From the NCBI RefSeq assembly GCF_017573545.1, contig NZ_JAGEOK010000013.1, positions 124,001 through 188,000 of the forward strand: a DNA stretch of 64,000 nucleotides, given 5' to 3'. Positions 9,536 to 18,128 of this stretch are shown in pieces. A program made the position numbers and the translations under genes. Source of the stretch: Actinomadura nitritigenes. Lineage in GTDB: Bacteria > Actinomycetota > Actinomycetes > Streptosporangiales > Streptosporangiaceae. The notes beneath the pieces are model-generated. The model ran no database searches. It saw nothing but the letters and a program-made list of their open reading frames with translations, and was not told the DNA's origin. Numbering within the stretch: position 1 is the first letter of the stretch; each line of letters starts with the position of its first letter.

Positions 9536-10035
9536 TGGTTCCCCCTGGTGAAGCCCACCGGGCGGCGCTCCAGACGGCGGCACATGACGACCGCGTCCAC
9601 GTCGGCGGGCTGGTAGTAGCGCTTGCGGACGCCGACCTCGAAGAACCCGAACCGCTCGTAGAGCCGGCGCGCGGCCGGGTTGTCGGCGCGGACCTCCAGG
9701 AACACCGCCTCGGCGTTGCGCCGGGACGCCTCGTCGATCAGCTCGGTGAGCAGCGCCGCGCCGATCCCGGCGCCGCGGCGGTCGGCGCGGACCCCGATCG
9801 TCTGCACGTCGGCCTGCCCGCCCGCGGCGGCGAGGCCCGCGTAGCCGACGATCTCGCCGTCGGGCTCCTCGGCGACGACGTAGTGGCGGGTGTCCGGCGC
9901 CCCGGCGAGCTCCTCGGCGAGCATCTGCCGGCTCCACGCGTCCTCGGGGAACAGCACCTGCTCCAGCAGGTGGACGGCCGCCAGGTCCTTCGGGGTCATC
10001 CCGCGGAGCACGACGCCGGTCGCCATGCCGGTCAC
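9532..10035 (-). CDS. rimI: Ribosomal-protein-alanine N-acetyltransferase RimI
   Basis: 167 aa from GTG 10035, whose GTGA overlaps the tsaB stop. An ATG three codons later (10026) is the alternative start. GNAT fold with the acetyl-CoA pyrophosphate loop RRGAGIG at residues 86-92, followed by a helix and VFLEVRADNPAARRLYERFGF, the classic RimI motif B region. RimI acetylates the N-terminus of ribosomal protein S18 and sometimes other proteins. Its place between tsaB and tsaD is the standard order in actinobacteria and suggests co-expression with t6A synthesis. The C-terminal stop overlaps the tsaD start by 4 bp. Confidence 0.93.
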   Translation of the reverse strand: MTGMATGVVLRGMTPKDLAAVHLLEQVLFPEDAWSRQMLAEELAGAPDTRHYVVAEEPDGEIVGYAGLAAAGGQADVQTIGVRADRRGAGIGAALLTELIDEASRRNAEAVFLEVRADNPAARRLYERFGFFEVGVRKRYYQPADVDAVVMCRRLERRPVGFTRGNQ

Positions 10036-10712
10036 CGAGGCGTCACCTGCTTGCGGGGGCCGGGCTCCCGCGCGTCGGGCCTGCGCAGGTAGAGCGGTTC
10101 GGGCGGCAGCAGGTCGGGGCCCTTCTCCCCGGCGAGCCGCGCGACGGCGAGTTCCGCGATGGCGGACGCGGTGGGCAGCAGCGGCTCGTGCCCGGACTCC
10201 CCGAGCACCTCCGGGTACAGGGCGGCGCCCTCGCCGATGACGGGGAGGCCCTCCGGCGCGCCCTCCAGGACGTCGGACGCGGGACCCACGGCGGGTTCGG
10301 TGGCGCGCGCGCGGGACGAGTCGTACCGCGCCCAGTACACCTCCTTGCGGCGGGCGTCCGTGGCGACGGCGAAGGGCTCGTCGCGTCCGGCGGCCCAGGC
10401 GATGGCGTCGAGGGTGCAGACGCCGTGCACCGGGATGCTCAGGGACGCGCCAATGGCGCGGGCCGTGACCAGCCCGACCCGCAGGCCCGTGTACGGGCCG
10501 GGGCCGACGCCGACGGCGATCGCGCTGAGGGTGTCGGGCGCCGCGCCGGCCTCCGCCAGCACCGCCTTGATGGACGGGGTGAGCAGCTCGGTGTGCCGGC
10601 GCCGGTCGACGGCCTCGGCGTGGCCGCGGCGCCGCGCGCCCTCGCCGGGGATCCACTCATGAAGCGCCACCGTGATCGCGGCGGTCGCGGTGTCGAAAGC
10701 CAAGACCAGCAC
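10032..10712 (-). CDS. tsaB: tRNA threonylcarbamoyladenosine biosynthesis protein TsaB
   Basis: 226 aa from GTG 10712. ASKHA-fold, catalytically inactive paralogue of TsaD that scaffolds the TsaB-TsaD-TsaE complex. Visible motifs are LAFDTAT at the N-terminus and GVGPGPYTGLRVG at residues 68-80. The C-terminal part carries the usual EPLYLRRPDA sequence. No strong ribosome binding site precedes the GTG. The stop codon overlaps the rimI start (GTGA). It is probably the first gene of the tsaB-rimI-tsaD unit, because a repeat-protein gene with its own spacing lies upstream. Confidence 0.95.
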   Translation of the reverse strand: MLVLAFDTATAAITVALHEWIPGEGARRRGHAEAVDRRRHTELLTPSIKAVLAEAGAAPDTLSAIAVGVGPGPYTGLRVGLVTARAIGASLSIPVHGVCTLDAIAWAAGRDEPFAVATDARRKEVYWARYDSSRARATEPAVGPASDVLEGAPEGLPVIGEGAALYPEVLGESGHEPLLPTASAIAELAVARLAGEKGPDLLPPEPLYLRRPDAREPGPRKQVTPR

Positions 10713-10827
10713 GGGTTGTAAGCCTAGTCCAGACTCCGCCCTGGACGGTCCTCATCTGCGACGGGACGGCTCCGCCACCCGCACGCCGCCGGGTGCGCGG
10801 CCCGGCGGGCGGGCGGATCGGGCCGGT

Positions 10828-12309
10828 TCAGGCCTTGGCGAGCGCCTGCAGGACGGTCTTGGCCGCCTCGGTGGCGCCGTCGCCGGCGTCCTTGGACGAC
10901 AGCGGGTCGCCGCCGTCGGAGCCGGAGTAGTGGATCGTGACCAGGACGTTCGCGAGCCGCACGTTGGTGATCGCCTCGCCGGACCCCTGCCCCTTGTCGA
11001 CGCTGTAGACCAGGTAGCCCTCGTCTCCGACGCCCTGGAGGTCGCTCTTCTCGGTCAGCTCCTGGCCGGCGAGCAGCGACTTTCCGGACTCGTCGGCGCT
11101 GCGCTCGGAGGAGATGGTGCCCTGCGCGACGGCGGTCGGGGTCTGCGAGGCGGTCCCGGCGATCGCGCGCAGCTCGACGGTGAGCTGGCGCTTGTTGTCG
11201 CCCGCGTAGGCGCCCCAGACGCAGCCGTTCTGCTGCTCGTTGTTCTGGTAGTTGTCGGCCGGGTTGCGCTCGGCCCCGGGAGCGAGCCGGTTGACCAGGT
11301 CGTCGGCGACGACGGAGCAGGAGTCGGGCACCTCGGTGCGCTCGCCGCCGGCGGTCGGCGAGCTGTCGGCGCCGCTGCCGACGGCCTGGCCGGTCCCGTG
11401 CTCGGAGCCGCCGCCGACGCCGTGCAGGATGACGAACACGGCGAGCGCGCAGGCCGCCACGGTGGCGCCCGCCGCCAGGAGGACCGCGCCGCGCCGGCCG
11501 CCGCGGCGCTCGCGGGCGACCCGGTGGCTGCCGCTGCCGGACCGGTAGCCGCCGCTTCCCGCCCGGTGACCGCCGCTGCCGGACGCGTATCCCCCGCTCT
11601 CGGAGGCGTAGCCGCCGCTTCCGGAGCCGTAGCCGCCGCTGCCCGAGCGCCCGCCGCCGCCCTCCGTGCGGTAGCCGCCGCTGCCGGAGCGGTAGTCGCC
11701 GCTGTCCGACTCGTAGCGGTCCCGCCGCGAGTAGCCGCCGCTGTCGGCCGGGTAGTTGCCGCTGCCGGAGCCGGTCTCGTAGCTGCCGCCCGTCCGGTAG
11801 TCGCCGATCGGGTAGCTCCCGCTCCCGGCCGGGTGGCCGCCGGAGGGCCGGCCGCCCGGCGGGTAGCGGCCGCTTTCGGACACGTACGCGCCGCCCGCGG
11901 TCGAGTACCGCCCGCTTCCGGACGCGGAGCCCCCGCTCTCGGCGGGGTAGCCGCCGCTCGTCGAGTAGCGGCCGCTGCCGGCGGACCGGTCGCCGCCTTG
12001 CACGGGGTATCCGCCGGTCGAGTAGCCGCCGGTCGAGTAGCCGCCGGTCGAGTAGCCGCCGGTCGAGTAGCCGCCGGTCGAGGAGTCACCGGTCGGGTAC
12101 TCGCCGGTCGGGTAGCCGCCGGTGGAGTAGCCGCCCGGGTTGCCGCCGGAGCGGGGCGCGGACGGGTAGCCGCCGGAGCCGCTCTCGAAGCCCCCGGTGC
12201 TCACCTGGTGGCCGCCCGTGCCCGAGGCACGGCGGCCGTCCTGTCCCGGGTACGGCCCGTACTCGCCGTCCCCCATGCGGTCGTCGCCGCTGCGATGGCT
12301 GCCACTCAC
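10828..12309 (-). CDS. Membrane protein with Gly/Ser/Tyr-rich repeat cytoplasmic region and DUF3558-like extracellular domain
   Basis: 493 aa from GTG 12309, preceded by AGGAG nine bases upstream. Residues 1 to about 270 are low-complexity, made of Gly, Ser and Tyr units such as STGGY, SGSGGY and ESGRY, with five near-identical STGGY copies encoded by a 15-bp tandem repeat. After an RRGGRR cluster a single membrane segment lies at about 273-296 (GAVLLAAGATVAACALAVFVI). A Thr/Gly/Pro linker follows, then an extracellular domain with Cys331 and Cys363, which may form a disulfide. The domain resembles the actinobacterial DUF3558-type fold, but this is tentative. Topology should be N-in, C-out. 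It sits between tsaE and tsaB in an otherwise conserved housekeeping cluster. Function unknown. Confidence 0.75.
   Translation of the reverse strand: MSGSHRSGDDRMGDGEYGPYPGQDGRRASGTGGHQVSTGGFESGSGGYPSAPRSGGNPGGYSTGGYPTGEYPTGDSSTGGYSTGGYSTGGYSTGGYSTGGYPVQGGDRSAGSGRYSTSGGYPAESGGSASGSGRYSTAGGAYVSESGRYPPGGRPSGGHPAGSGSYPIGDYRTGGSYETGSGSGNYPADSGGYSRRDRYESDSGDYRSGSGGYRTEGGGGRSGSGGYGSGSGGYASESGGYASGSGGHRAGSGGYRSGSGSHRVARERRGGRRGAVLLAAGATVAACALAVFVILHGVGGGSEHGTGQAVGSGADSSPTAGGERTEVPDSCSVVADDLVNRLAPGAERNPADNYQNNEQQNGCVWGAYAGDNKRQLTVELRAIAGTASQTPTAVAQGTISSERSADESGKSLLAGQELTEKSDLQGVGDEGYLVYSVDKGQGSGEAITNVRLANVLVTIHYSGSDGGDPLSSKDAGDGATEAAKTVLQALAKA
12013..12132. repeat. Eight 15-bp tandem repeats inside the repeat-protein gene
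   Basis: Unit GCCGGTCGAGTAGCC repeated head to tail: four identical copies (12013-12072) followed by four degenerate copies to 12132. On the minus strand it encodes the (S/P)TGGY/STGEY pentads. Identical adjacent copies imply recent slippage or recombination, so copy number may vary between strains. Confidence 0.9.
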
Positions 12310-12420
12310 CGGATCCCACTCCTGCTGTGAGGAAATCTCTGATATGTCGCGAAGGTGAGGTTCGTTCCGGCAAAGAGTACGACATCTCACAGCAAAGTGG
12401 TCCGGGGGCACTTACCAAAT

Positions 12421-12437
12421 TCGGAGAAGATCTCCGA
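12421..12437 (-). terminator. Small hairpin after tsaE
   Basis: TCGGAGA / TCTCCGA with a 3-nt loop, just past the tsaE stop. On the minus strand it is followed by a moderately T-rich stretch. It lies in a 134-bp, relatively AT-rich gap that probably also holds the promoter of the repeat-protein gene. Weak terminator or operator. Confidence 0.45.
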
Positions 12438-12443
12438 TCCTTC

Positions 12444-12914
12444 TCAGACCAGGTCGACGGGCAGGTCGCGCCAGCGATCACCAACCCCTTCGATCCTTAC
12501 TTCGCGGATCTCGCTCGGCCCCTCCCCGCGAGAAATGATCACTTCCAGCCGGTCGTCGGCGAGGCCCTCCGCGAGCCCTTCTCCCCATTCCACGATCGTC
12601 ACCGATTCCGCCAGCGAGGCGTCCAGATCGAGATCGTCCAGCTCGGCGAAACCGCCCAGCCGGTAGGCGTCCACGTGGACCAGCGGCGGCCCGCCCGCCA
12701 GCGACGGGTGCACCCGCGCGATCACGAACGTCGGCGAGGTCACCGGCCCGCGGACCTTCAGGCCCTCGCCGATCCCCTGCGTCAGCGTCGTCTTGCCCGC
12801 GCCGAGGTGCCCCGTCATCACCAGCAGGTCCCCGGCCCGCAGCAGCCCGGCGAGCCGGACCCCCAGCTCGCGCATGTCCCGGTCGGTCGGGACGGTCACC
12901 GTCATGCCGTTCAC
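12444..12914 (-). CDS. tsaE: tRNA threonylcarbamoyladenosine biosynthesis ATPase TsaE
   Basis: 156 aa from GTG 12914, with AAGGG upstream. An ATG at 12905 is also possible. P-loop ATPase with Walker A GHLGAGKTT at residues 35-43. Further family motifs are TSPTFVIARVH and HVDAYRL, and the C-terminal VEWGEGL, a TsaE signature. It is needed for turnover of the TsaBD complex during t6A37 formation. It lies just downstream of the alpha/beta hydrolase (13-bp gap), so it is transcribed with alr and the hydrolase, and is separated from tsaB by one inserted gene. Confidence 0.95.
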   Translation of the reverse strand: MNGMTVTVPTDRDMRELGVRLAGLLRAGDLLVMTGHLGAGKTTLTQGIGEGLKVRGPVTSPTFVIARVHPSLAGGPPLVHVDAYRLGGFAELDDLDLDASLAESVTIVEWGEGLAEGLADDRLEVIISRGEGPSEIREVRIEGVGDRWRDLPVDLV

Positions 12915-12927
12915 GCCGTCATGCCCT

Positions 12928-14016
12928 TCACGCCGTGCGCTCCTCCTCGTCCTCGTCGCAGCCGGGACGGACGCGCTCGACCAGCCGGCGCAGGCCGCCG
13001 GTGACCACGCCCGGGTACTCCAGGGGCAGCACGTGCCCGGCCTCGTCCACCTCTACCAGCTCCGCGTCCGGCAGCGCCGCCGCGACGCGGCGGCCGTGCT
13101 CCGGCGGGGTCAGCCGGTCCCGGCCGCCCACCAGCACCAGCGCGGGCACCCGCCCCAGCACGTCCAGCGCGTCCAGCTTGTCGTGCACCATCAGCGCCGG
13201 ATAGAACTCCGCGATCACGTCGATCGGGGTCGCCCTGATCATCTGCTCCAGGAAGTCCACCACCGTCGGGCTGACGTGCTTGTCGGCGAACGCCATCTTC
13301 CTGGTGACGACGAACGCCAGGTCGGCGCCCAGCCCGCGGGCCCGCTCCACCAGCTCGGCGCGCCGCCCGAGGCCCCGCAGCGTCCGCGGCGCCAGCGGGC
13401 GGACGACCTTCGCCAGCAGCAGCGGCAGCCCCAGCGTCATCTCCGCGAGGTCCCCGCAGGAGGTGTTCACCAGCGCGACGCCGACGATCCGCGTCCCGAA
13501 CAGCTCCGGGTGCGCGTCCGCCAGCGCCATGATCGACATCCCGCCCATCGAGTGCCCGGCGAGGATCACCGGCCCCTCCGGGACCGTCGCCCGCAGCACC
13601 GCGTACAGGTCCTCGCCGGTCTGCTCGATCGTCGCGGTCGCCGGGTCGCTGCGCCCCGACCGGCCGTGGCTCCGCTGGTCCCAGAAGACCATCCGGAACC
13701 GTCCCCGCAGGTCGCGGCGCTGGTAGTGCCACGAGTCGCGGTTCAGGCAGTAGCCGTGGCAGAACACGACCGTGAGTTCGGCGTCCTCCGGGCCGTCCAC
13801 CTCGGCGTGCAGCTCCAGGCCGTCGGAGGCGCGGACGGTCAGCTCCCGGCCGCGCAGCTCGCCGAACGGCTCGTCCGCGTCCGGGTCGGGACGGAGCCGC
13901 ACCCGGCCCACCGCGAGGTGCCGCAGGCCCACGGCCGCGCCGATCCCGGCCGCGCCGACGCCCGCCACGACCCCGGCGACGCCGATCCGCCGCCTGTTCT
14001 TGACGTCCATGCTCAC
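12928..14016 (-). CDS. Alpha/beta hydrolase with N-terminal membrane anchor
   Basis: 362 aa from GTG 14016, whose GTGA overlaps the alr stop and is preceded by AGGGGG. An ATG two codons in (14010) is an alternative. A hydrophobic Gly/Ala-rich segment at residues 11-30 after KNRRR is a likely signal anchor. The hydrolase fold has CHGYCLNRDSW (86-96, oxyanion region), nucleophile elbow GHSMGG at 154-159 with Ser156, an Asp in GGRDRLTPP and a His in DEAGHVLP near the C-terminus. Substrate unknown. The alr-hydrolase-tsaE order is conserved in many actinomycetes, which suggests a housekeeping or envelope role. Confidence 0.88.
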   Translation of the reverse strand: MSMDVKNRRRIGVAGVVAGVGAAGIGAAVGLRHLAVGRVRLRPDPDADEPFGELRGRELTVRASDGLELHAEVDGPEDAELTVVFCHGYCLNRDSWHYQRRDLRGRFRMVFWDQRSHGRSGRSDPATATIEQTGEDLYAVLRATVPEGPVILAGHSMGGMSIMALADAHPELFGTRIVGVALVNTSCGDLAEMTLGLPLLLAKVVRPLAPRTLRGLGRRAELVERARGLGADLAFVVTRKMAFADKHVSPTVVDFLEQMIRATPIDVIAEFYPALMVHDKLDALDVLGRVPALVLVGGRDRLTPPEHGRRVAAALPDAELVEVDEAGHVLPLEYPGVVTGGLRRLVERVRPGCDEDEEERTA

Positions 14017-15140
14017 GCCCCCTGCCGCTCCCGGTAGACCCTCGGCACCCGGGACCCGATGCGGGTGACGATCTCGTACGAGATGGTGCCGAGCGCCTCG
14101 GCCCACTCCTGCGCGGTCGGCTCGCCCCGGTCCCCCGGCCCGAACAGCACGATCTCCTCCCCCGGCGCCAGCTCGTCGTCACCGAGGTCGATGACGAACT
14201 GGTCCATGCAGACCCGACCGGCGATCGTCCGGCGGCGGCCGGCCGCGAGGACCTCCAGCACGTTCGAGCCGTGCCGCGGGATGCCGTCCCCGTACCCGGC
14301 GGGCACCACCGCCACGTTCGTCTCCCGCGGCGTGAAGTAGGTGTGTCCGTAGGACACGCCGCTGCCCGCCGGCACCCGCTTGACCAGCGCCGCGTCCGCG
14401 ACGAGCGTCATCGCGGGCCGCAGTCCGAAGGTACCGAGGGACGGCACCGGCGTCAGCCCGTACGTCGCGATACCCGGCCGTACGAGGTCGAATCGCGCCT
14501 CGGGCAGCGTCAGCGCCGCCGCCGAGTTCGCCAGATGCCGGACCTCGAACCGCGCGCCCGCCTTCTCGGCGTGCTCCACCATCTCGGTGAACGCCCCGAT
14601 CTGCGTGCCGATCGACGGGTGGCCCGGCTCGTCGGCGCAGGCGAAGTGCGACATCGCGCCGACCACCTGGAGGTGCCCGGCCGCCTCCGCCTTCAGCGCG
14701 GCGTCCACCAGGTCGTGCCAGTCCTGCCCGCGTACCCCGCCCCGCGTCATGCCCGTGTCGGCCTTCAGGTGCACCCGCGCCGGGCGCCCCGCCAGCTCCG
14801 CCGCCCGGACCAGCTCGTCCACCAGCCACATCGCGCCCACGGTGAGGTCGACGTCGCGCGCCACGGCCTGCTCGAACGGCTCGCCGGGCACCCCCAGGCA
14901 CACCAGGGTCCGGACGTCCACGCCCGCGTCCCGCAGCCTCAGCGCCTCCGCCAGCTTCGCCACGCCCAGCCACGTCGCGCCGCCGGCCAGCGCCGCGCGC
15001 CCCGCCTCCACCAGGCCGTGCCCGTACGCCTCGGCCTTCACCATCGCCATCACCTCGGCGCCGCCGGACCGCTCGCGCAGCAGGCCGGCGTTCCCGGCAA
15101 TGGCGTCCAGATCGACGCGCGCCTCCGCAGGAACCCTCAT
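14013..15140 (-). CDS. alr: Alanine racemase
   Basis: 375 aa from ATG 15140, typical length. Fold-type III PLP enzyme that interconverts L- and D-alanine for peptidoglycan precursors. The PLP-binding lysine is K35 in MVKAEAYGHG. The catalytic tyrosine region is recognisable as SYGHTYF followed by VPAGYGDGIPRH, and CMDQFVID is present in the C-terminal beta domain. It probably heads an operon alr-hydrolase-tsaE with 4-bp coupling to the hydrolase. The 283 bp upstream contain its promoter region and the terminator of nnr, with no other gene. Confidence 0.97.
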   Translation of the reverse strand: MRVPAEARVDLDAIAGNAGLLRERSGGAEVMAMVKAEAYGHGLVEAGRAALAGGATWLGVAKLAEALRLRDAGVDVRTLVCLGVPGEPFEQAVARDVDLTVGAMWLVDELVRAAELAGRPARVHLKADTGMTRGGVRGQDWHDLVDAALKAEAAGHLQVVGAMSHFACADEPGHPSIGTQIGAFTEMVEHAEKAGARFEVRHLANSAAALTLPEARFDLVRPGIATYGLTPVPSLGTFGLRPAMTLVADAALVKRVPAGSGVSYGHTYFTPRETNVAVVPAGYGDGIPRHGSNVLEVLAAGRRRTIAGRVCMDQFVIDLGDDELAPGEEIVLFGPGDRGEPTAQEWAEALGTISYEIVTRIGSRVPRVYRERQGA

Positions 15141-15380
15141 GGTTACCCAGTGTGCCGTTCCCCAGGCCGTGCCCGAAGCATCGCGGACAGGACCCGTCCC
15201 CGGGAGGGCCCACCCCCGTGCGCCCTTTGCCCGATATGACGCACCTTCCCCGCCCCTGGTTCAGCCCCGGGGACCCGCGCTGATCAAGGCCCGGGCCGCA
15301 GACCTCGGCCCGCACGCGAGCGCACTATCAGCCCCCACCGGGAAGCTCGCGAAGCGAGGTCGCGCTCGCCCAAGGCCGGT

Positions 15381-15410
15381 CAGCGGGCGAGCCGCCAGGC
15401 GAGCCCGCTG
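15381..15410 (-). terminator. Terminator downstream of nnr
   Basis: Perfect 8-bp stem CAGCGGGC / GCCCGCTG around a 14-nt loop, 14 bp after the nnr stop codon on the minus strand. GC-rich hairpin without T-run. It separates nnr from alr. Confidence 0.6.
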
Positions 15411-15423
15411 GGCCGGGATTGCT

Positions 15424-16896
15424 TCAAATACTGCGGAAGGCGTCGGGGAGGGCGGTGATGACGTCGTAGGCGCTGATGGGCGCCTCGGCGGCGGACGGGT
15501 GGGGTGCGGAGGCGAGGCGGGCGGCGAGGCCGTGCAGGTAGGCGCCGGAGGCGGCCGCGTCGAGGGCGGACATGCCGCCCGCGAGCAGGGCGCCGATCAG
15601 GCCGGACAGGACGTCGCCGGTGCCGGCGGTGGCCAGCCGCGGGGTGCCGGTCGGGTTCACGCGGACGGGCCGGTCCTGCTCGGCGACGAGCGTCGTCGAG
15701 CCCTTGAGCAGCACGGTCGCGGACAGCTCGGCGGCGGCGCGGCGGGCGTGCTCCAGCCGGCGGGCCTCGACGTCCTCGCGGGGGACGCCGAGGAGGCGGG
15801 ACAGCTCGCCCGCGTGCGGGGTGAGGACGGTCGGCGCGGGCCGCAGCAGCAGGTCACGGCGGCGGGCGAGGACGGTGAGGCCGTCGGCGTCGACGAGGAC
15901 GGGCAGCTCGGTGGCCAGGACGGCCGCCAGCAGCGACTCGGCGGCGTCGCCGGTGCCGAGGCCGGGACCGGCGACCCAGGCCTGGACGCGCCCGACGCGT
16001 TCGAGGACCTTCGGCTCGTGCGGGCCGGGCTCGATCACGGTGGTGACGACCTCGGGCCAGCGCTGCCGGACGAGCTCGACGGGGTGCGCGACGGAGGCGA
16101 AGCGGACCATCCCGGCGCCGCCGTGCACCGCGCCGCCGGTGCTGAGGACGGCGGCGCCGGTGTACTCGTCGCCGCCGGCGAGGATGCCGACGACGCCGCG
16201 CCGGTACTTGTCGGACTCGGGGCCGGGTTCGGGCGGGCGGACGTCGGCGGGGCGGGCGGCGACGACGTCGGGGTCGGGCAGGTCGTCGCCGAGGCCGATG
16301 TCGACGAGTTCGACGACGCCGCAGTGGGCGGCGCCCGGGTCGATGAGCAGGCCGGGCTTGTGGGTGCCGAAGGTGACGGTGATGTCGGCGTGGACGGCCT
16401 CGCCCTCGACGCACCCGGTGCCGGCGTCGACGCCGCTCGGGACGTCGCAGGCGACGACGAGGCCGGGCGCGGCGGAGGCGAGGGCGGCGAGGCGGGCGTG
16501 CGGGTCGCGGAGGGCGCCGGTGCCGCCGATGCCGGTGAGGCCGTCGACGATGAGGTCGGCGCCGGCGATCGCGGGCTCGGGGTCGCCGTCGAGGAGGCGG
16601 CCGCCGGCGGCGCGCAGCGCGGCGAGCCCGGCGTCGTGGATCTTGGAGCCGGCCTGGACGGCGTGCACCCGGGCGCCGCGGCGGGCCAGCCGGGCGCCCG
16701 CGTAGAGGGCGTCGCCGCCGTTGTCGCCGCCGCCGATCAGCAGGACCACGCGGGACCCGTAGACGGCGGGCAGGACGCGGGCGCAGACGGACGCCAGCCC
16801 GGCGGCGGCGCGCTGCATCAGCGCGCCGTCGGGCACCCGCGCCATGAGCGCCCGCTCCGCCGCCCGCACCTTGCCGACCTCGTGCGCGTACCTCAT
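15424..16896 (-). CDS. nnr: Bifunctional NAD(P)H-hydrate epimerase / ADP-dependent NAD(P)H-hydrate dehydratase
   Basis: 490 aa from ATG 16896. The N-terminal YjeF/NnrE domain (about 1-205) shows GGGDNGGDALYAGARL at residues 55-70 and the cation-site DVPSGVDA further on. The C-terminal ribokinase-like NnrD domain (about 220-490) shows TPHAGELSRLL and the catalytic GTGDVLSGLIGALLAGG near residue 440. Together they epimerise and dehydrate damaged NADHX/NADPHX back to NAD(P)H. Fusion of both activities is the usual bacterial arrangement. The gene lies upstream of alr in the same orientation but is followed by its own terminator. Confidence 0.96.
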   Translation of the reverse strand: MRYAHEVGKVRAAERALMARVPDGALMQRAAAGLASVCARVLPAVYGSRVVLLIGGGDNGGDALYAGARLARRGARVHAVQAGSKIHDAGLAALRAAGGRLLDGDPEPAIAGADLIVDGLTGIGGTGALRDPHARLAALASAAPGLVVACDVPSGVDAGTGCVEGEAVHADITVTFGTHKPGLLIDPGAAHCGVVELVDIGLGDDLPDPDVVAARPADVRPPEPGPESDKYRRGVVGILAGGDEYTGAAVLSTGGAVHGGAGMVRFASVAHPVELVRQRWPEVVTTVIEPGPHEPKVLERVGRVQAWVAGPGLGTGDAAESLLAAVLATELPVLVDADGLTVLARRRDLLLRPAPTVLTPHAGELSRLLGVPREDVEARRLEHARRAAAELSATVLLKGSTTLVAEQDRPVRVNPTGTPRLATAGTGDVLSGLIGALLAGGMSALDAAASGAYLHGLAARLASAPHPSAAEAPISAYDVITALPDAFRSI

Positions 16897-17191
16897 CCGC
16901 TGCTCCCCAAGCGCGCCGTCCGGACGATCACATGACTTAGCCTGCCACGCTCCACCCCGGCGTAACCGGCCGGAGCCGTTCCGCGATCCCGCCGCAATGG
17001 CACCGCCCCGCCGGGGTCCGATTCATGGTGCGCTACCCGAAAGGTGGGTTAGCGTGTGTTTTCACGGAAGTTGCAGTGCGGCGCGGGCGCGGAAAAACCC
17101 GTAAAATGATCAGCCAACGTGCAGCGACGGACGGTCCCGATGCGGCACACTGCGACGGGACCGCTCCCCGGACGAGAAGGGGGTCGGAACG

Positions 17192-18085
17192 GTGGTCGCG
17201 TCTCGGGGTGCCTCCGGGGACATGAGTCCGTTCCGGGGTCCCAACGTCCGGCAGCGCCGGCTCGCCGCCGAACTCCGGCGGCTCAGGGAACAGAAGGGAC
17301 TCACCGGAGACGATGTCGCCGAGCGGCTGGCCTGGTCGACCGCCAAGGTGAGCCGGCTGGAGAACGCGCGTACCGGCGCGAAGATCGACGACATCCACGC
17401 GCTCATCGACCTCTACGATATCGCCGAATCCCACCGATCCGAGCTGATCGCCCTTGCACACGATGCCGCGGAGAAGGGCTGGTGGGAGGGTTACCGGGAA
17501 CTGCCCGGCGGCTACTCCGCACTGATCGCACTGGAAGACGAAGCGAACAAGATCACGCAATGGGAGACCTACATCGTTCCGGGCCTCCTGCAAACCGAGG
17601 CGTACGCGCGCGCGACGATCTCCGGGCTGCATCTTTTCGACACCGTCCCGCCGCGGGAGATCGACCGCAGGGTCGAGGTGCGGATGCGTCGCCAGGGAAT
17701 CCTGCACAGAGCAGAACCTGTCGAATACACCGTCCTGCTGGACGAGTCCGTGCTGCAGCGCCTCGTCGGCGACCACGCGGTGATGCGAGCGCAGCTCGAC
17801 CATCTCCTCGAGGTCGCGGAGATGCCGAACGTGACTCTGCGCGTCCTGCGGCTGGGTGTCGCCCATCCTCTGATGGAGGCGTCGTTCCAGTTGCTGGAGT
17901 TCGACCCGGTTCACGACGTCGTCTTTCCGGACATCGTTCACACGGAAAGTCTCACGGTCAGCCAGTTTCTCGACGAGAAGATCACGCACATGTATCGGCT
18001 CGCCTTCGGGGGAATGGCACGGGTCGCACTCGACAGCGCCGAGTCCATGGAATTCATTGCGCAAGCGCGGGCCGTCTGGCGATAG
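17192..18085 (+). CDS. XRE-family helix-turn-helix regulator with DUF5753 domain
   Basis: 297 aa from GTG 17192, which has GAAGGGGG upstream. An ATG at 17222 is an alternative start. The helix-turn-helix lies at about 22-70 (LRRLREQKGLTGDDVAERLAWSTAKVSRLEN begins it). The rest, about 100-285, matches the DUF5753 sensor-like domain: ITQWETYIVPGLLQTEAYARA and VEVRMRRQGIL are typical. Family knowledge: such genes, related to Streptomyces whiJ, are numerous in actinomycetes and are usually followed by a small DUF397 gene that modulates their DNA binding. Here a DUF397 gene follows after 43 bp. Target genes unknown. Confidence 0.92.
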   Translation: MVASRGASGDMSPFRGPNVRQRRLAAELRRLREQKGLTGDDVAERLAWSTAKVSRLENARTGAKIDDIHALIDLYDIAESHRSELIALAHDAAEKGWWEGYRELPGGYSALIALEDEANKITQWETYIVPGLLQTEAYARATISGLHLFDTVPPREIDRRVEVRMRRQGILHRAEPVEYTVLLDESVLQRLVGDHAVMRAQLDHLLEVAEMPNVTLRVLRLGVAHPLMEASFQLLEFDPVHDVVFPDIVHTESLTVSQFLDEKITHMYRLAFGGMARVALDSAESMEFIAQARAVWR

Positions 18086-18091
18086 CACCGC

Positions 18092-18103
18092 CCGCTATAG
18101 CGG
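18092..18103. promoter_or_regulatory. 12-bp perfect palindrome between XRE and DUF397 genes
   Basis: CCGCTATAGCGG, seven bases after the XRE stop and 25 bp before the DUF397 start. The flanks extend it as GCACCG...CGGTGC. It could be an operator for the XRE regulator or carry a TATAGC -10 element for the small gene. A one-mismatch version occurs at 5577-5588. Confidence 0.4.
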
Positions 18104-18128
18104 TGCATATATCCGGAAAGGCCAACGC

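Noticed and set aside
12013..12132. Regular 15-bp repeats considered as a CRISPR array
   Set aside because: Units are directly adjacent without spacers, lie inside an open reading frame, and encode STGGY repeats. No cas genes are present.
14380..16935. 851-codon plus-strand frame over alr and nnr
   Set aside because: The minus strand encodes clear alanine racemase and NAD(P)H-hydrate repair enzymes; the plus reading has no family features.
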